A DNA stretch of 64,000 nucleotides from Symsagittifera roscoffensis (GCF_963678635.1 NC_087064.1:10207671-10271670), one strand, 5' to 3'. Positions 19,480 to 33,152 are shown, numbered from the stretch's first letter. Notes: generated by a model from the letters alone, not told the origin. A program made the numbers and translations.

Positions 19480-22400
19480 AAGGGCAAGGAGCGGCAAGGC
19501 AGGATAGTGCGAGGAGCAGCAAGGCAGGGTACGGCAGCAAAACAGGGAGCAGCATGGTGTACAGGGCCAAGAGCAGCAAGGCAGTGCAGGGCGAGGGGCA
19601 AAAAGGCAGAGCAGGGCAGGGCGAGGGGTAGCAAGGCGAGATAGGGCAGGGAAAAGCAAGGAAGGGAACACAAGGCAGGATGAGAAGGACAGTACAGCAC
19701 CATGCAGAGGACAGGGCGAAGAGCAGCAAGTCAGGGTACGACGCAGCAAGGTTTTGCGGGGAGAGGAGCAGCAAGGCAGTACAAGGCAATGACAGTGAGG
19801 CACGGCGAGGAGGCCAAGGCAGGGCATGGCGAGAGCAGCAAGGCAGGGTAGGGAGCACAGGAAAGGACGAGGTGGACAGTGCAGCAGTAAACAAGACAGG
19901 GCTAGGAATGGCAAGGCACGTCAGGGCAGCGGAGGGCAGAGGAATAAGGCAGGGTAGGGAGGACACGGCAGCGCAGAGCCGGGTGAGGAGGAGCAAGGCT
20001 TGGTTACGGCAAGTATATGCGGGCAAGGCAGAGTAGGGAGTGCAATGGAGGGCAGCAGAAGCAAGGGCAATGCCGGGAAGGAGGCAGTGCAAGGCGTGGC
20101 AGGACAAGGCAAGGTAAAGCAGCGCAAAGCAAGGGTGCGCAGGGCGAGGACTGGGAAGGCAAAGTAGGGCCAAGAAGGGCAGAGCCCCTAAAGGCAGGGT
20201 AGGGCAGCGCAAATCAGTGCAGGACGAAGCCAGGCAGGCTAGGGCAGAGCGAGGCGCAGCAAGGCGGTACATGGAGAAGAGCAGCAAGACAGTGCAGGGC
20301 GAGGAGCATCAAGGCAGAATAGGGCAGCGCAAGGCAGGGTAGGGAGCACAGGGTAAGACGAAGAGGACAGTGCAGCACTAAGCAGGACAGGGCGAGGAGC
20401 ACAATGCAGGGCAGGGAGAGAAGCGACAAGAGGGGGCTGCGCGAGTTGCAGCACGGCAGGGCAGAGTGAGGAGCAATAAAGCAGGAGCAGCAAGGCAGTG
20501 CAGGGCGAAGAGCAGCAAAGCAGTTCAGGGCGAGGGGCAGTAAGGCAGTGCAGGGCGAGGAGCACAAGACAGGGAGGGCGAGAAGCAGCAAGGCAGAATA
20601 GGGCAGCGCAAGGCAGGGTAGGGAGCACAGGGTAAGACGAGGACGACAGTGCAGCACTAAGTAGGACAGGGCGAGTAGCGCAAGGCAGGGCAAAGCGAGG
20701 AGCAGCAAGGCAGGGCAGGGCGACGAGTAGCAAGCAAGGGTATGGCGAAGAGCAGCAGAGCGCTACAGGGCGAGGAGCAGCTGGGGAGTACAGAGCGTGG
20801 GGCAGCAAGGCAGGGCAGGGCGAGGAGCAGCAAGGCAGGGCAGCGCACGCCGGGGTAGGGAGGACAGTGTAGGAGGAGGAGGAAAGTGCAGCAACATGCA
20901 GGACTTGACGAGGAATGACAAGCACGTCAGGGCAGCGCAGGGCAAGAGGGAAAAAGTGGAGTGGGGATTGCAAGGAAGCGCAGAGCCCTGCGAGGAGGGG
21001 CAAAGCTTAGTTGAAGTAGGTATAGGCGGGCAAGGCAGAGTAGGGAGTGCAATAAGGGAAAAGAGAAGAAAGGGTAATGCAGGGAAGGGCAGGGCAGCGC
21101 AATGCAGGACAAGGCAAGCCAAAGTAGGGCAGTGCAAAGCAAGGGTGCGCAGGGCGAAGACTGGAAAGGCAAAGTAGGACCAAGAGTGGCAGGGCAGCCA
21201 AAGGCAGTGCAGGTAAAGTCAGGCAGGGCAGGGCAGCGCGAGGTGCAGCAAGGCGGTGCAGGGAGAAGGGCAGCAAGACAGTGCAGGGCTAGGTTCAGTA
21301 AGTCAGGGCAGAGCGACGGTCGCAAGGCAGGGCATGGCGAGGAGCAGCAAGGCAAGATAGGGTATTGCAATGCAAGATCAGAAGTACATTATAGGAAGAG
21401 GAGGACAGTGCGGCACAAAGCAGGGCCGGTCGAGGACCGGCAAGTCGGGACAGGGCAAGGACCAGCAAGACAGGGCTGCGCAAAACATGGTAGGGCGAGG
21501 AGCAGCAAGGCGAAGAGCAGCAAGGCAGGGCGAGTGGTAGTAAGGCCGGATAGAGATCACAAGGCAGGATGAGAAGAACAGTGCAGCACCATGCAGGGAA
21601 CAGGGCGAGGAGTGCACGGCAGCCCAGGGCAAGGAACAGCAGTGCAGGGTGAAGTGCAGGCAGTCAGGGTACGGCGAGGAGCAGCAAAGCGAGGAGCAGC
21701 AGGGAAGTGCGGGTAGAGGAGCACCAAGGCAGTATAAGGCGATGGGCAGTAAGGCAGGGCAGGGCGATGAGCACAAGGCAGGGCAGGGCAAATCAGGGTA
21801 GGGAACACAGGAAAGGACGAGGTGGACAGTGCAGCAGTAAGCAAGATAGGGCTAGGAATGGCAAGGCACGTCAAGGCAGCGCAGGACAGAGGGACAAGGC
21901 AGAGTAGGGAGCCCACGGTAGCGCAGAGCCGGGTGAGAAGCAGCAAGGCTTCGTTACGGCAAGTATAGGCGAGCAATGCACAGTAGGGAGTGCAATGGAG
22001 GGTAGAAGAAGGAAGGTCTATGCGGGGAAGGAGGCACCGCAAGAAGAGGCAGGACAAGGCAAGGTAAAGCAGCGCAAGGCAAGGGTGCGCAGGGCGAAGA
22101 GCAGCAAGGCAGGGCATGGCGAGAAGCAGCAAGGCGATATAGGGCATTTCAACGCAAGATCAGGAGCACAGTGTAGGACGAGGAGGACAGTGCGGCCCAA
22201 AGCAGGGCCGGTCGAGGACCGGCAAGTCGGGGCAGGGCAAGGACCAGCAAGACAGGGCTGCGCAAGTCATGGTAGGGCGAGGAGAAGCAAGGCGAAGAGC
22301 AGCAAGGCAGGGCGAGTGGCAGTAAGGCAGGACATGGCGAGGAGCACAAGGCAGGGCAGGGCGAGAGCAGCAAGGCAGGATAGGGAGCACAAGGGAGGAT

Positions 22401-25400
22401 GAGAAGGACAGTGCAGCACCATGCAGGGGACAGTGCAAGGAGCGCACGGCAGCTCAGCGCGAGGAACAGCAGGGCAGGGTGAAGTGCAGCCGGTCAGGGT
22501 ACGGCGAGGAGCAGCAAGGTAGTGCGGGGAGAGGAGCAGCAAGGCAGTACAAGGCGATGGGCAGTAAGGCAGGGCAGGAGGAGGAGCACAAGGCAGTGCA
22601 GGGCAAGGCAGGGTAGGGAGCACAGGAAAGGACGAGGTGGACAGTTCAGCAGTAAGCAAGTCAGGGCAAGGAATGGCAAGGCACGTCAAGGCAGCGCAGG
22701 GCAGAGGGACACGGCAGAGTAGGGAGCGCGCGGCAGCGCAGAGCCGGGTGAGGAGCAGCAAGGCTTGGTTACGGCAAGTATATGCGGGCAAGGCAGAGTA
22801 GGGAGTGCAATGGAGGGCAGAAGAAGGAAGGGAAATGCGGGGAAGGAGGCAGCGCAAGGCGTGACAGGACAGGGCAAGGAAAAGCAGCGCAAGGCAAGGG
22901 TGCGCAGGGCGAAGACCAGCAAAGCAGTGGAGGGCGAGGGGCAGTAAGGCAGTGCGGGGCGAGGAGCACAAGGCAGGGAGGGCGAGGAGCAGCAAGGCAG
23001 AATAGAGCAGCGCAAGGCAGGGTAGGAATCACAGGGTAAGACGAGGACGACAGTGCAGCACTAAGTAGGACAGGGCGAGGAGCGCAAGGCAGGGCAAAGC
23101 GAGGAGCAGCAAGGCAGGGCAGGGCGACGAGTAGCAAGCAAGGGTACGGCGAAGAGCAGCAGAGCGCTACAGGGCGAGGAGCAGCTGGGGAGTACAGAGC
23201 GAGGAGCAGCAAGGCAGGGCAGGGTGAGGAGCAGCAAGGCAGGGCAGCGCAAGCCGGGGTAGGGAGGACAGTGTAGGAGGAGGAGGAAAGTGCAGCAACA
23301 AGCAGGACATGACGAGGAATGACAAGGCACGTCAGGGCAGCGCAGGGCAAGAGGGAAAAAGCGGACTTGGGATTGCAAGGAAGCGCAGAGCCCTGCGAGG
23401 AGGGGCAAAGCTTAGTTGAAGTAGGTATAGGCGGGCAAGGCAGAGTAGGGAGTGCAATAAGGGGCAGGAGAAGAAAGGGTAATGCAGGGAAGGGCAGGGC
23501 AGCGCAATGCAGGACAAAGCAAACCAAAGTAGGGCAGTGCAAAGCAAGGGTGCGCAGGGCGAAAACTGGAAAGGCAAAGTAGGACCAAGAGTGGCAGGGC
23601 AGCCAAAAGCAGTGCAGGGTAAAGTCAGGCAGGGCAGGGCAGCGCGAGGTGCAGCAAGGCGGTGCAGGGAGAAGAGCAGCAAGACAGTGCAGGGCTAGGT
23701 TCAGTAAGTCAGGGCAGAGCGACGGTCGCAAGGCAGGGCATGGCGAGCATCATTAAGGCGAGATAGAGCATTGCAACGCAAGATAAGGAGCACAAGGTAG
23801 GACGAGGAGGACAGTGCGGCACGAAGCAGGCCGGTCGAGGACCGGCAAGTCGGGACAGGGCAAGGACGAACAAAAGGGGGCTGCGCAAGTCATGGTAGGG
23901 TGAGGAGCAGCAACGCGAGGAGCAGCAAGGGGAAGAGCAGCAAGGCAGGGCGAGTGGCAGTAAGGCAGGACATGGCGAGGAGCACAAGGCAGGGCAGGGC
24001 AAGGCAGGTGGACGAGGTGGACAGTGCAGCAGTAAGCAAGACAGGGCTAGGCTGGCAAGGCATGTCGAGGCAGCGCAGGGCAGAGGGACAAGGCAGAGTA
24101 GTGAGCCCACGGCAGCGCAGAGCCGGGTGAGGAGCAGCAAGGCTTGGTTACGGCAAGTATAGGCGGGCAAGGCACAGTAGGAAGTGCAATGGAGGGCAGA
24201 AGAAGGAAGGTCTATGCGGGGAAGGAGGCACCGCAAGGCGAGGCAGGACAAGGCAAGGTAAAGCAGCGCAAGGCAAGGGTGCGCAGGCCGAAGAGCAGCA
24301 AGGCGGTGCATGAAGAAGAGCAGCAAGATAGTGCAGGGCTAGGTTCAGAAAGTCAGGATAGAGCGAAGGTCGCAAGGCAGGGCATGGCGAGGAGCAGCAA
24401 GGCGAGATAGGGCATTGCAACGCAAGATCAGGAGCACAGTGTAGGACGAGGAGGACAGTGCGGCACAAAGCAGGGCCGGTCGAGGACCGGCATGTCGGGA
24501 CAGGGCAAGAACCAGCAAGACAGGGCTGCCCAAGTCATGGTAGGGCGAGGAGCAGCAAGGCAAAGAGCAGCAAGGCAGGGCGAGTGGCAGTAAGACAGGA
24601 CATGGCGAGGAGCACAAGGCAGGGCAGGGCGACAGCAGCAAGGCAGGATAGGGAGCACAAGGGAGGATGAGAAGGACAGTGCAGCACCATGCAGGGGACA
24701 GTGCAAGGAGCGCACGGCAGCTCAGCGCGAGGAACAGCAGGGCAGGGTGAAGTGCAGCCAGTCAGGGTACGGCGAGGAGCAGCAAGGTAGTGCGGGGAGA
24801 CGAGCAGCAAGGCAGTACAAGGCGATGGGCAGTAAGGCAGGGCAGGAGGAGGAGCACAAGGCAGGGTAGGGCAAGGCAGGGTAGGGAGCACGGGAAAGGA
24901 CGAGGTGGACTGTGCAGCAGTAAGCAAGACAGGGCTAGGAATGGCAAGGCACGTCAAGGCAGCGCAGGGCAGAGGGACAAGGCAGAGTAGGAGCGCACGG
25001 CAGCGCAGAGCCGGGTGAGGAGCAGCATGGCTTGGTGACGGCAAGTATAGGCTGGCAAGGCACAGAAGTGAGTGCAATGGAGAGCAGAAGAAGGAAGGGC
25101 AATGCGGGGAAGGAGGCAGCGCAAGGCGTGGAAGGACAGGCCAAGGAAAAGCAGCGCAAGGCAAGGGTGCGCAGGGCGAAGAGCAGCAAAGCAGTGGAGG
25201 GCGAGGGGCAGTAAGGCAGTGCGGGGCGAGGAGCACAAGGCAGGGAGGGCGAGGAGCAGCAAGGCAGAATAGAGCAGCGCAAGGCAGAGTAGGGATCACA
25301 GGGTAAGACGAGAACGACAGTGCAGAACTAAGTAGAACAGGGCGAGGAGCGCAAGGCAGGGCAGGGCGAGGAGCAGCAAGGCATGGCAGGGCGACGAGTA

Positions 25401-28245
25401 GCAAGCAAGGGTACGGCGAAGAGCAGCAGAGCGCTACAGGGCGAGGAGCAGCTGGGGAGTACAGAGCGAGGGGCAGCAAGGCAGGGCAGGGCGAGGAGCA
25501 ACAAGGCAGGGCAGCGCAAGCCGGGGTAGGGAGGAAGCCAGTGTAGGTTGAGGAGGAAAGTGCAGCAACAAGCAGGGCTTGACGAGGAATGACAAGGCAC
25601 GTCAGGGCAGCGCAATGCAAGTGGGACAAAGCGGAGTGGGGATTGCAAGGAAGCGCAGAGCCCTGCGAGGAGGGGCAAAGCTTAGTTGAAGTAGGTATAG
25701 GCGGGCAAGGCAGAGTAGGGAGTGCAATAAGGGGCAGGAGAAGAAAGGGTAGTGCAGGGCAGCGCAACGCACGACAATGCAAACCAAAGTAGGGCAGTGC
25801 AAAGCAAGGGTGCGCAGGGCGAAGACTGGTAAGGCAAAGTAGGACCAAGAGTGGCAGGGCAGCCACAGGCAGTGCAGGGTAAAGTCAGGCAGGGCAGGGC
25901 AGCGGGAGGTGCAGCAAGGCGGTGCAGGGAGAAGAGCAGCAAGACAGTGCAGGGCTAGGTTCAGTAAGTCAGGGCAGAGCGACGGTCGGAAGGCAGGGCA
26001 TGGCAAGGAGCATTAAGGCAAAATAGGGCATTGCAACGCAAGATCAGGAGCACAATGTAGGACGAGGAGGACATTGCGGCATAAAGCAGGGCCGATCGAG
26101 GTCCGGTAAGTCGGGATAGGGCAAGGACCAGCAAGAGGGGGCTGCGCAAGTCATGGTAGAGCGAGGAGCAGCTACGCGAGGAGCAGCAAGACGACGAGCA
26201 GCAAGGCAGGGCGAGTGGCATTAAGGCAGGACATGGCGAGGAGCACAAGGCAGGGCAGGGCGAGAGCAGCAAGGCAGGATAGGGAGCACAAGGCAGGATG
26301 AGAAGGACAGTGCAGCACCATGCAGGGGACAGGGCGAGGAGCGCACGGCAGCTCAGCGCGAGGAATAGCAGGGCAGGGTGAAGTGCAGCCAGTCAGGGTA
26401 CGGCGAGAAGCAGCAAAGCGAGAAGCAGCAAGGTAGTGCGGGGAGAGGAGTAGCAAGGCAGTACAAGGCGATGGGCAGTAAAGCAGGGCAGGGCGAGGAG
26501 CACAAGGCAGGGCAGTGCAAGGCAGGGTGGAGAGCACAGGAAAGGACTAGGTGGATACTGCAGCAGTAAGCAAGACAGGGCTAGGATGGCAAGGCACGTC
26601 AGGGCAGCTCAGGGCAGAGGGACAAGGCAGTGTGGGGAGCGCACGGCAGCGCGGAGCCGGGCGAGGAGGAGCAAGGCTTGGTTACGACAAGTATTTGCGG
26701 GCAAGGCAGAGTAGGGAGTGCAATGGAGGGCAGCAGAAGGAAGGGCGATGCGGAGAAGGAGGCAGTGCAAGGCGAGGCAGGACAAGGCAAGGTAAAGCAG
26801 CGCAGAGCAAGGGTGGGCAGGGCGAGGACTGGGAAGGCAAAGTAGAGCCAAGAAGGGCTGAGCCCCGAAAGGCAGGGTAAGGCAGCGCAAAGTAGTGCAG
26901 GACGAAGCCAGGCAGGCTAGGGCAGCGCGATGCGCAGCAAGGCGGTACAGGAAGAAGAGCAGCAAGACAGTGCAAGGCGAAGGACAGTGAGGCACGGCGA
27001 GGAGGCCAAGGCAGGGCATGGCGAGAGCAGCAAGGCAGGGTAGGGAGCACAGGAAAGGACGAGGTGGACAGTGCAGCAGTAAACAAGACAGGGCTAGGAA
27101 TGGCAAGGCACGTCAGGGCAGCGGAGGGCAGAGGGACAGGGCAGGGTGGGGAGCGCACGGCAGCGCAGAGCCGGGTGAGGAGGAGCAAGGCTTGGTTACG
27201 GCAAGTATATGCGGGCAAGGCAGAGTAGGGAGTGCAATGGAGGGCAGCAGAAGGAAGGGCGATGCGGAGAAGGAGGCAGTGCAAGGCGAGGCAGGACAAG
27301 GCAAGGTAAAGCAGCGCAGAGCAAGGGTGGGCAGGGCGAGGACTGGGAAGGCAAAGTAGAGCCAAGAAGGGCTGAGCCCCGAAAGGCAGGGTAAGGCAGC
27401 GCAAAGCAGTGCAGGATGAAGCCAGGCAGGCTAGGGCAGCGCGATGCGCAGCAAGGCGGTACAGGAAGAAGAGCAGCAAGACAGTGCAAGGCGAAGGACA
27501 GTAGGGCACGGCAGGGCAACGGTCGCAAGGCAGGGCAGGGCGAGGAGCAGCAAGGCAGAATAGGGCAGCGCAAGGAAGGGTAGGGAGCACAGGGTAAGAC
27601 GAAGTGGACAGTACAGCACTAAGCAGGACAGAGCGAGCAGCACAAGGCACGTCAGGGCAGAGTGATGAGCAGCAAAGCAGGAGCAGCAATGCAGTACAAG
27701 GCGATGGGCAGTAAGGCAGGGCAGGGCGATGAGCACAAGGCAGGGCAGTGCAAGGCAGGGTAGGAAGCACAGGAAAGGACGAGGTGGACAGTGCAGCAAT
27801 AAGCAAGACAGGGCTAGGAATGGCAAGGCACGTCAGGGCAGCGCAGGGCAGAGGAATAAGGCAGGGTAGGGAGGACACGGCAGCGCAGAGCCGGGTGAGG
27901 AGCAGCAAGGCTTGGTTACGGCAAGTATAGGCGGACAAGGCAGAGTAGGGAGTGCAATGAAAGGCAGAAAAAGGAAGGGCAATGCGGGGAAAGAGGCAGC
28001 GCAAGGCGAGGCAGTACAAGGCAAGGTAAAGCAGCGCAAGGCAAGGGTGCGCAGGGCGAGGAATGGCAAGGCAAAGTAGAGCCAGGAGGGACGATGCAGG
28101 GTAGGGCACTGCAAGTCAGATTAGGGCAGCGCAAGACAAGGTATGGCAGCGCAAGGCAGGAAAGGGCAGCGCAAAGCAGGGCAAGGTAAAACCAGACAGG
28201 GCAAGGCGAGAATGTTCAAGACATGGTAGGGTAGTGCAAGTTATG
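19480..28245. repeat. 8.8-kb purine-rich hierarchical minisatellite
   Basis: The + strand is almost wholly built of short words such as AGCAGCAAGGCAGGGCAGGG and GGCGAGGAGCA, rich in G and A and very poor in T. Above this is a higher-order level. A landmark block around CAAGGCACGTCA recurs at about 19912, 20919 (variant), 21862, 22677, 23323, 24056 (variant), 24945, 25593, 26590, 27104 and 27824, so the long units are about 0.5-1.0 kb. Units at 26590 and 27104 are near-identical over 514 bp, indicating recent duplication. Long open frames on both strands (up to 475 codons) arise only because stop codons are rare in this composition. Confidence 0.95.
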
Positions 28246-29640
28246 GCATGCATCTATCTAGCTATCACCCGTCTGATCATCCGGCCAACCAGCAAAATGT
28301 CAAGCCATTCATCCAACACACCCATCCCATAGAACAATTATTCTGTTTTCCAACTATCCAGTCATCTATCCATCAATTCTTCCATCAATCTATCAATCCA
28401 TCCAACCAGCAATTCATGCAACAAACCATTCAGCCATCCATCCAGCCTACAATCTATACAACTATCGTTCATCTTTTGTTCATCTATCCAACCAACAAAA
28501 TATCTAGCCATTCATTGAACCATTCAACTCTCAAACCATTTTTTCATTTTTTTCAACAGTTCATCCAGCCATCCGTACAGTCAGCCATCTATTTATCAAG
28601 CCATCTATCTATCTATTCATCCATAATTCATGCCGCCAATCCATCAAGCCATCCGTCAAGCCACCCATCGCCCAGCAATCCAACCAGACTATCAAGCGAT
28701 CTATCCATGCCTCTAGCAATCTAACGTGCCAGTCAGCCATTGATCATCCCAAACCTTACGCCATCCATCATTCATCCATGAAGCCATGTATACATGTAGC
28801 CACACATCGTCCATCCCTCCATTATTTATCCAGCCATCCATCCATTCAGATACTCAGACACCCATGCATCCAGCCAACTATGCATCCATCCATCAAACCA
28901 TTTAATAATCAAACCATTCGCCCATCCAGCTTCTTACCCAACCACTCAGTCATTCGTCAAACCTGTAATCCAACTATCATCCCTTCATCAATTATTTCCA
29001 ACCGTCAGTTCAGCTGTTCATCTGCCTAACCAGCAATCCACCTAGCCATCCACTCAACCAACCATTCGTACAATCAGTCAATCTGTCAATCCACGAAGCC
29101 ATCTATCTATCTAGCCATACATCCACCGTCCATCCATCCAAACAGCAATACATGTCATCCATCGCCCATTATTCCAACCAGCCTGATTTCCATCTAGTCA
29201 CTAGCTATCCTTTTTCCAGCCAGCCATGCATTAATTCATCTTTCATTCCATTGTCCATCAACCCAACTATACATACATCTTGGCATTATCATCTATCCAT
29301 GTAAACAGCCATTACGCAAGTCATTATCCATCTAGCTACCCATCGTTCTAAATGAAACGAACCATCGATCCATTTTTCCATCCAGTAGCTCATCTGTCCC
29401 TCCAGCAGTCCATAGCTCCATCCATCTACCCATCCATCGATACAACTAACAAATCAGTCAAATATCCATCCATCTATTTATCCATCCAGCCATCTATCCA
29501 TATATCCAGCCAACCTTCCACGCGTCCAGACAGTTCTGCCTCCATCGGTCCAACCATCAGCAATCAGTCAAGCCATTCATCGATACATCAGTTCCACATT
29601 CGTTCAGCCATCTAACCAGCTAGCCATCCATTCAGCCATT
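28246..29640. repeat. Degenerate (ATCC/CATC)n simple repeat
   Basis: About 1.4 kb dominated by CATCCATC, CAGCCATC and AACCATCC words, with variant spacers. It abuts the purine-rich minisatellite without unique sequence between. Its open frames read as Ser/His/Pro-rich low complexity and are not genes. Confidence 0.95.
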
Positions 29641-29978
29641 CCAGGATTTTTTCCGTTCACGATTGATGTCATCATTTTTCAAGAGCAGCGTTGGCTGCAG
29701 AGGGCCGCTAGTAATAATAGCTATTTAAAAAATTTTTTAAATAAATCAAAAGAGGCAAACAAATCTTCGACTGGAATTCGCATTCTGTTCTCTGGAGCTT
29801 TAATCAAGCTTTTTATCACTAGAATAAAGAACTGTGGCAGTGTAAAGTTTGAAAGCCCTATAAATGAAAAAAATTTCAATTTCTTCATTCACCGCCTATC
29901 TTATACAATCTATTGCTTTGGACATTTCTTAGCATCAGTTCTCTGCTTTTTTCTGGCTGGTGTTTGACGGTTGTTACG

Positions 29979-30115
29979 CATCAGTAGCCGAGAGGGATCC
30001 AAAGTGTTTATATTAATTCGAGGCTTACCTCTGCCTGCTCATTTTCACTCTATAGTGCTACTTTTTTGTCGTTTTCTCGCTAGCTTTTTTTTCGAAGAGC
30101 AGTTTCGCTTCCATG
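29979..30115 (+). repeat. tRNA-headed dispersed repeat, short copy
   Basis: Box A-like CATCAGTAGCCGAGAGGGAT, box B-like TTAATTCGAGGC, then CTGCCTGCTCATTTTCACT, and the tail GAAGAGCAGTTTCGCTTCCA. It has the same order as the copies at 10937 and 37997 but is much shorter, so it is internally deleted. Confidence 0.5.
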
Positions 30116-31580
30116 TAACTTTTTTGTTACCTTTTTCACGTTTTCCCCCGCACAGAGGCTGAATGATCCCAAGGATGCTTAAAAACGGGCAATTTTTTTA
30201 TCTGAAACTTTTTACTTTTCCGGTTTCAAGTGCATCCAATTAAAGTTGTCGGCTTAGCTGCCGAAAATTTTATCTTCATTGTAAAAAGTTGTTGTCCTTT
30301 CGTTTTTGTTTTATTAATTATTAATATAAATAAAACACAGCTCTGATTTGGTTTATCATTAGGTCAAAGTTATTTTTCTAGTTTTTGTAAGAATACCCGA
30401 TTTTTGTTTTCAATTTGTTATAGATAAATCCAACTGAATGGTTTCGTTTCATTTAAGAGTCTCATTTTTTTCAGGGTTAAACATATGTACTTGTTTTTCA
30501 ATTTTGATTGATCAATGGATGGTAAGTTTGCTCTCTAACAAAAAAAAATTAAAATATGGAAAAAACCAGATGACTTGTTATAAGTCCCAAGTGACTGAAA
30601 AGTTTCGTTTCATCCAGTTTTTACGGCATTTTTATACAAAAGTGTCAATCTTGATATATTTTTGAAATGAAAAATCAACTGATAGTTTTTTTTTCAGTTT
30701 GTCTGCTGACTGTAATCACTTGTGTATTGGCTGTTTTTAGTTGACCTCTTTTTGCCAGTTTTTGTGTAAGTATCAATGAATGAAGTGAAGACGTTTATTT
30801 GCCTTTCAACAGCAAAATTGATTTTATCGCGCTTTGATTTCTTTACGCACAGTTGAAATCATTTAGTGAACGCAAAACAATTTACCATCTCTGAATTTTT
30901 CTTTTCAATAGAATAAATTATCTCTTTATCCAGTTTTCTGGAGTTGGTTTATTTTTTTTTAAAAAACGTCAATTATAGAATTTTGTTTAAAGTTCGAAAA
31001 TTAAACTTCCTTCAAAATAATTTTCTTGCGCTAATTGACTCTTTATCAAGCACTGTACCATAGAGACCTCAAAAAACGCAAATTTTAAATGAAAGTCAAT
31101 ACTATTTATTTGCGAATCATAAAAGATCAAAACTTTTCGGTTACCTCGATCATCGAGGTGCATGAAATAAATGTGGTCTTCATTTGAAGAAATTTCAATC
31201 ATCAAAGGCAAAACTCCTAAAAACACACCCAGTATCTTTGACAAGAAAATCATAAATAACACAATAAATTTCATATAAAAAAGTGAAGGATTCAATAGAT
31301 GGTCGAAGAAGCAAAAAACCGGTAAGAAAAGCAAATACTTGCCATTAAATATTTAAGGAAGCTAATAAACGTATCGCTGAGTAATTCAACAGTGCTAGAA
31401 ACTGGAAAGTAGGAGAAAGTTTTCTAGCTTAACTAGAAAAAGATTGCATAGCTCTTTGGACTGTCAAAACTCGAAAAGCAACTTAAAATGTCAAAAAAAA
31501 TCGACTTAAATTTTCAGAAAGGCCAACTACCTGAATAGAAATTCTTTCTTTATCAAAACTCGGTTAAAAAAGGCCAAACC

Positions 31581-31975
31581 ATGTCACAGGAAACTAATAT
31601 CGCCGTAAATTTGACTGCAGTCTTTGATACTGTTGATTTCTACCGTCTGCTCAACGATATCGCCAGCTCAGTATTATCTAATATCTCCAAAAAATTAGAA
31701 TCTTTCTCGGTTTTTCCCACAAACTACAAACTGCGTCTTAGTACGGGTTTAGGATTTCACTCGTTTTTCTACGCATGCCAGTAAACTTGGCCGCTACAAT
31801 GTTTTGTTCAGACTCTATCCAAATTTACCTCCTGGGCATGCTACAAAGAAAAGACGCGTCAAAACCTGCAGGATGAAACTATCCCTTCAAAAGGTGGTTC
31901 CACTTCTACATTGGTGTTGTCGCTAGACACCCTGGGCAAACTGTAGTGATAGATCAGGTGAGACGACAGTCACTC
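31581..31975 (+). pseudogene. Reverse-transcriptase relic of a LINE
   Basis: The frame reads AVNLTAVFDTVDFYRLLNDI, matching RT motif A (hydrophobic, D/N-L-T-A-x-F-D-T-V). It then reads NYKLRLSTG and, in another frame, a TLVLSLDTLGKL stretch reminiscent of the YLGVTLDRTL block after the RT core. Stops and frameshifts are frequent. Short and old; identification rests on motif A. Confidence 0.5.
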
Positions 31976-33050
31976 AACCAAACAAACAAGCATCAACAAA
32001 ACTTACCTCACTCTCTCTATTTCTAATACAAAACAGGTATCTGCAATTCACTCAATTGCTCAAAACAGAGAACGATGTAGGTACAACAGCAACAAGGTCA
32101 GCTAAGAGTAGACTCAGTTAAAGATGAATGTAGTCCATGGCTTCTTTCTGATAACAATCACCCTTTCCCTGCATCTTTTTTTCGTAGGTTACATTAGTTC
32201 TAGTTCAAAAAGAAATGTTTGGAAAAAAATGAAGTTGGACAGTTGCAAATTGGAAATAAAGATTTGCAATGTCTGGACCTGTTTTAAAACAGTTTTTCTA
32301 ATCAGCAACTAACTGTTTTTCCATAAACTTTTTTTGCTGGATTCACAATGCATGCGTTTGATCTGTGTGATAATGTAAGAACAGCGAGGAGTTAATCAAA
32401 AATTTGGTTTTTTCAAGTTTCGATGAACGAAGTGAAATCATTTCTTTAGGTGGTGTTAAATTTTGTGTCCAGCAAAAAATGTTAAAAATTGTTCAAGCTT
32501 AAGTTTGATGAATTTTTGCGGTTTGACTTCTGATTTCTCACTAAGGTAATACAAATTCAAATGCTAACAAACAGCAAATTACTCTCTAATAACAAAATGT
32601 AAATGATGCAAAAACGGCGCATTCAATTTCGAAAGTGAACTTTGTCAGTTAGGTTTTCCTGGGCATACCGAGGCCAATTTGTACTTTTATAGGACGCCTG
32701 TCAAACTTTCAACCGCCAAAATCTCTAACCAATTTTTTCCGGAATCCACAATGAAGTGCCTCGCACCGTTCATTTTCGAATATGTTTACAATATCATATT
32801 TTTGTGATATTTTGTAATATCATATATCACTCGACCAACTGATTTAAATTCAATTTTTCACTCGAACTTCGGTTGTCGGGACAACAACTCCTTTCTTCGG
32901 GCAACTTGCTTAACTCTTCTGCTGTGTCAAACATGCAGTTAAACACCTTGTATAAAGCTGACAATTTTGCAGTAATTCAATTTTTACAGTAAACTGATCA
33001 CATTAGATTTTCTGTAAATTATTAAGTCAGTTTAATGTCATTCTTTTGGT

Positions 33051-33152
33051 CTATTTTTTCTCTTGTGCATCGGTCGAGCCGGCAGCACTTCGGTCTGTCT
33101 CCTTGGGCGAGTCCCCTTCCCCTTTTTTGGGCTTATCTGGCTCGGGCTCCTT
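33051..33152 (-). CDS. ODAD4: ODAD4 exon 13, stop
   Basis: Acceptor GTTTTCCTTAG, residues 593-625 (KEPEPDKPKKGEGDSPKETD and on to AQEKK), TAG at 33051-33053. An ATTAAA on the minus strand (33031-33036) is a possible but very close poly(A) signal. Confidence 0.88.
   Translation of the reverse strand, partial: KEPEPDKPKKGEGDSPKETDRSAAGSTDAQEKK

Larger units (their letters stand above)
29641..33050. other. Intergenic between satellites and ODAD4 3' end
   Basis: AT-rich, with one short tRNA-headed repeat (about 29979-30115) and an RT relic (31581-31975). Nothing else supports a gene. Confidence 0.5.

Noticed and set aside
19435-28134. Many long open frames (up to 475 codons) on both strands, Leu/Pro/Cys/Ala-rich on the minus strand
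   Set aside because: They follow from the T-poor, repetitive composition of the minisatellite. All frames give the same low-complexity words and none has a domain or splice context.
28248-29615. Ser/His/Pro-rich open frames
   Set aside because: Direct translation of the ATCC/CATC simple repeat.
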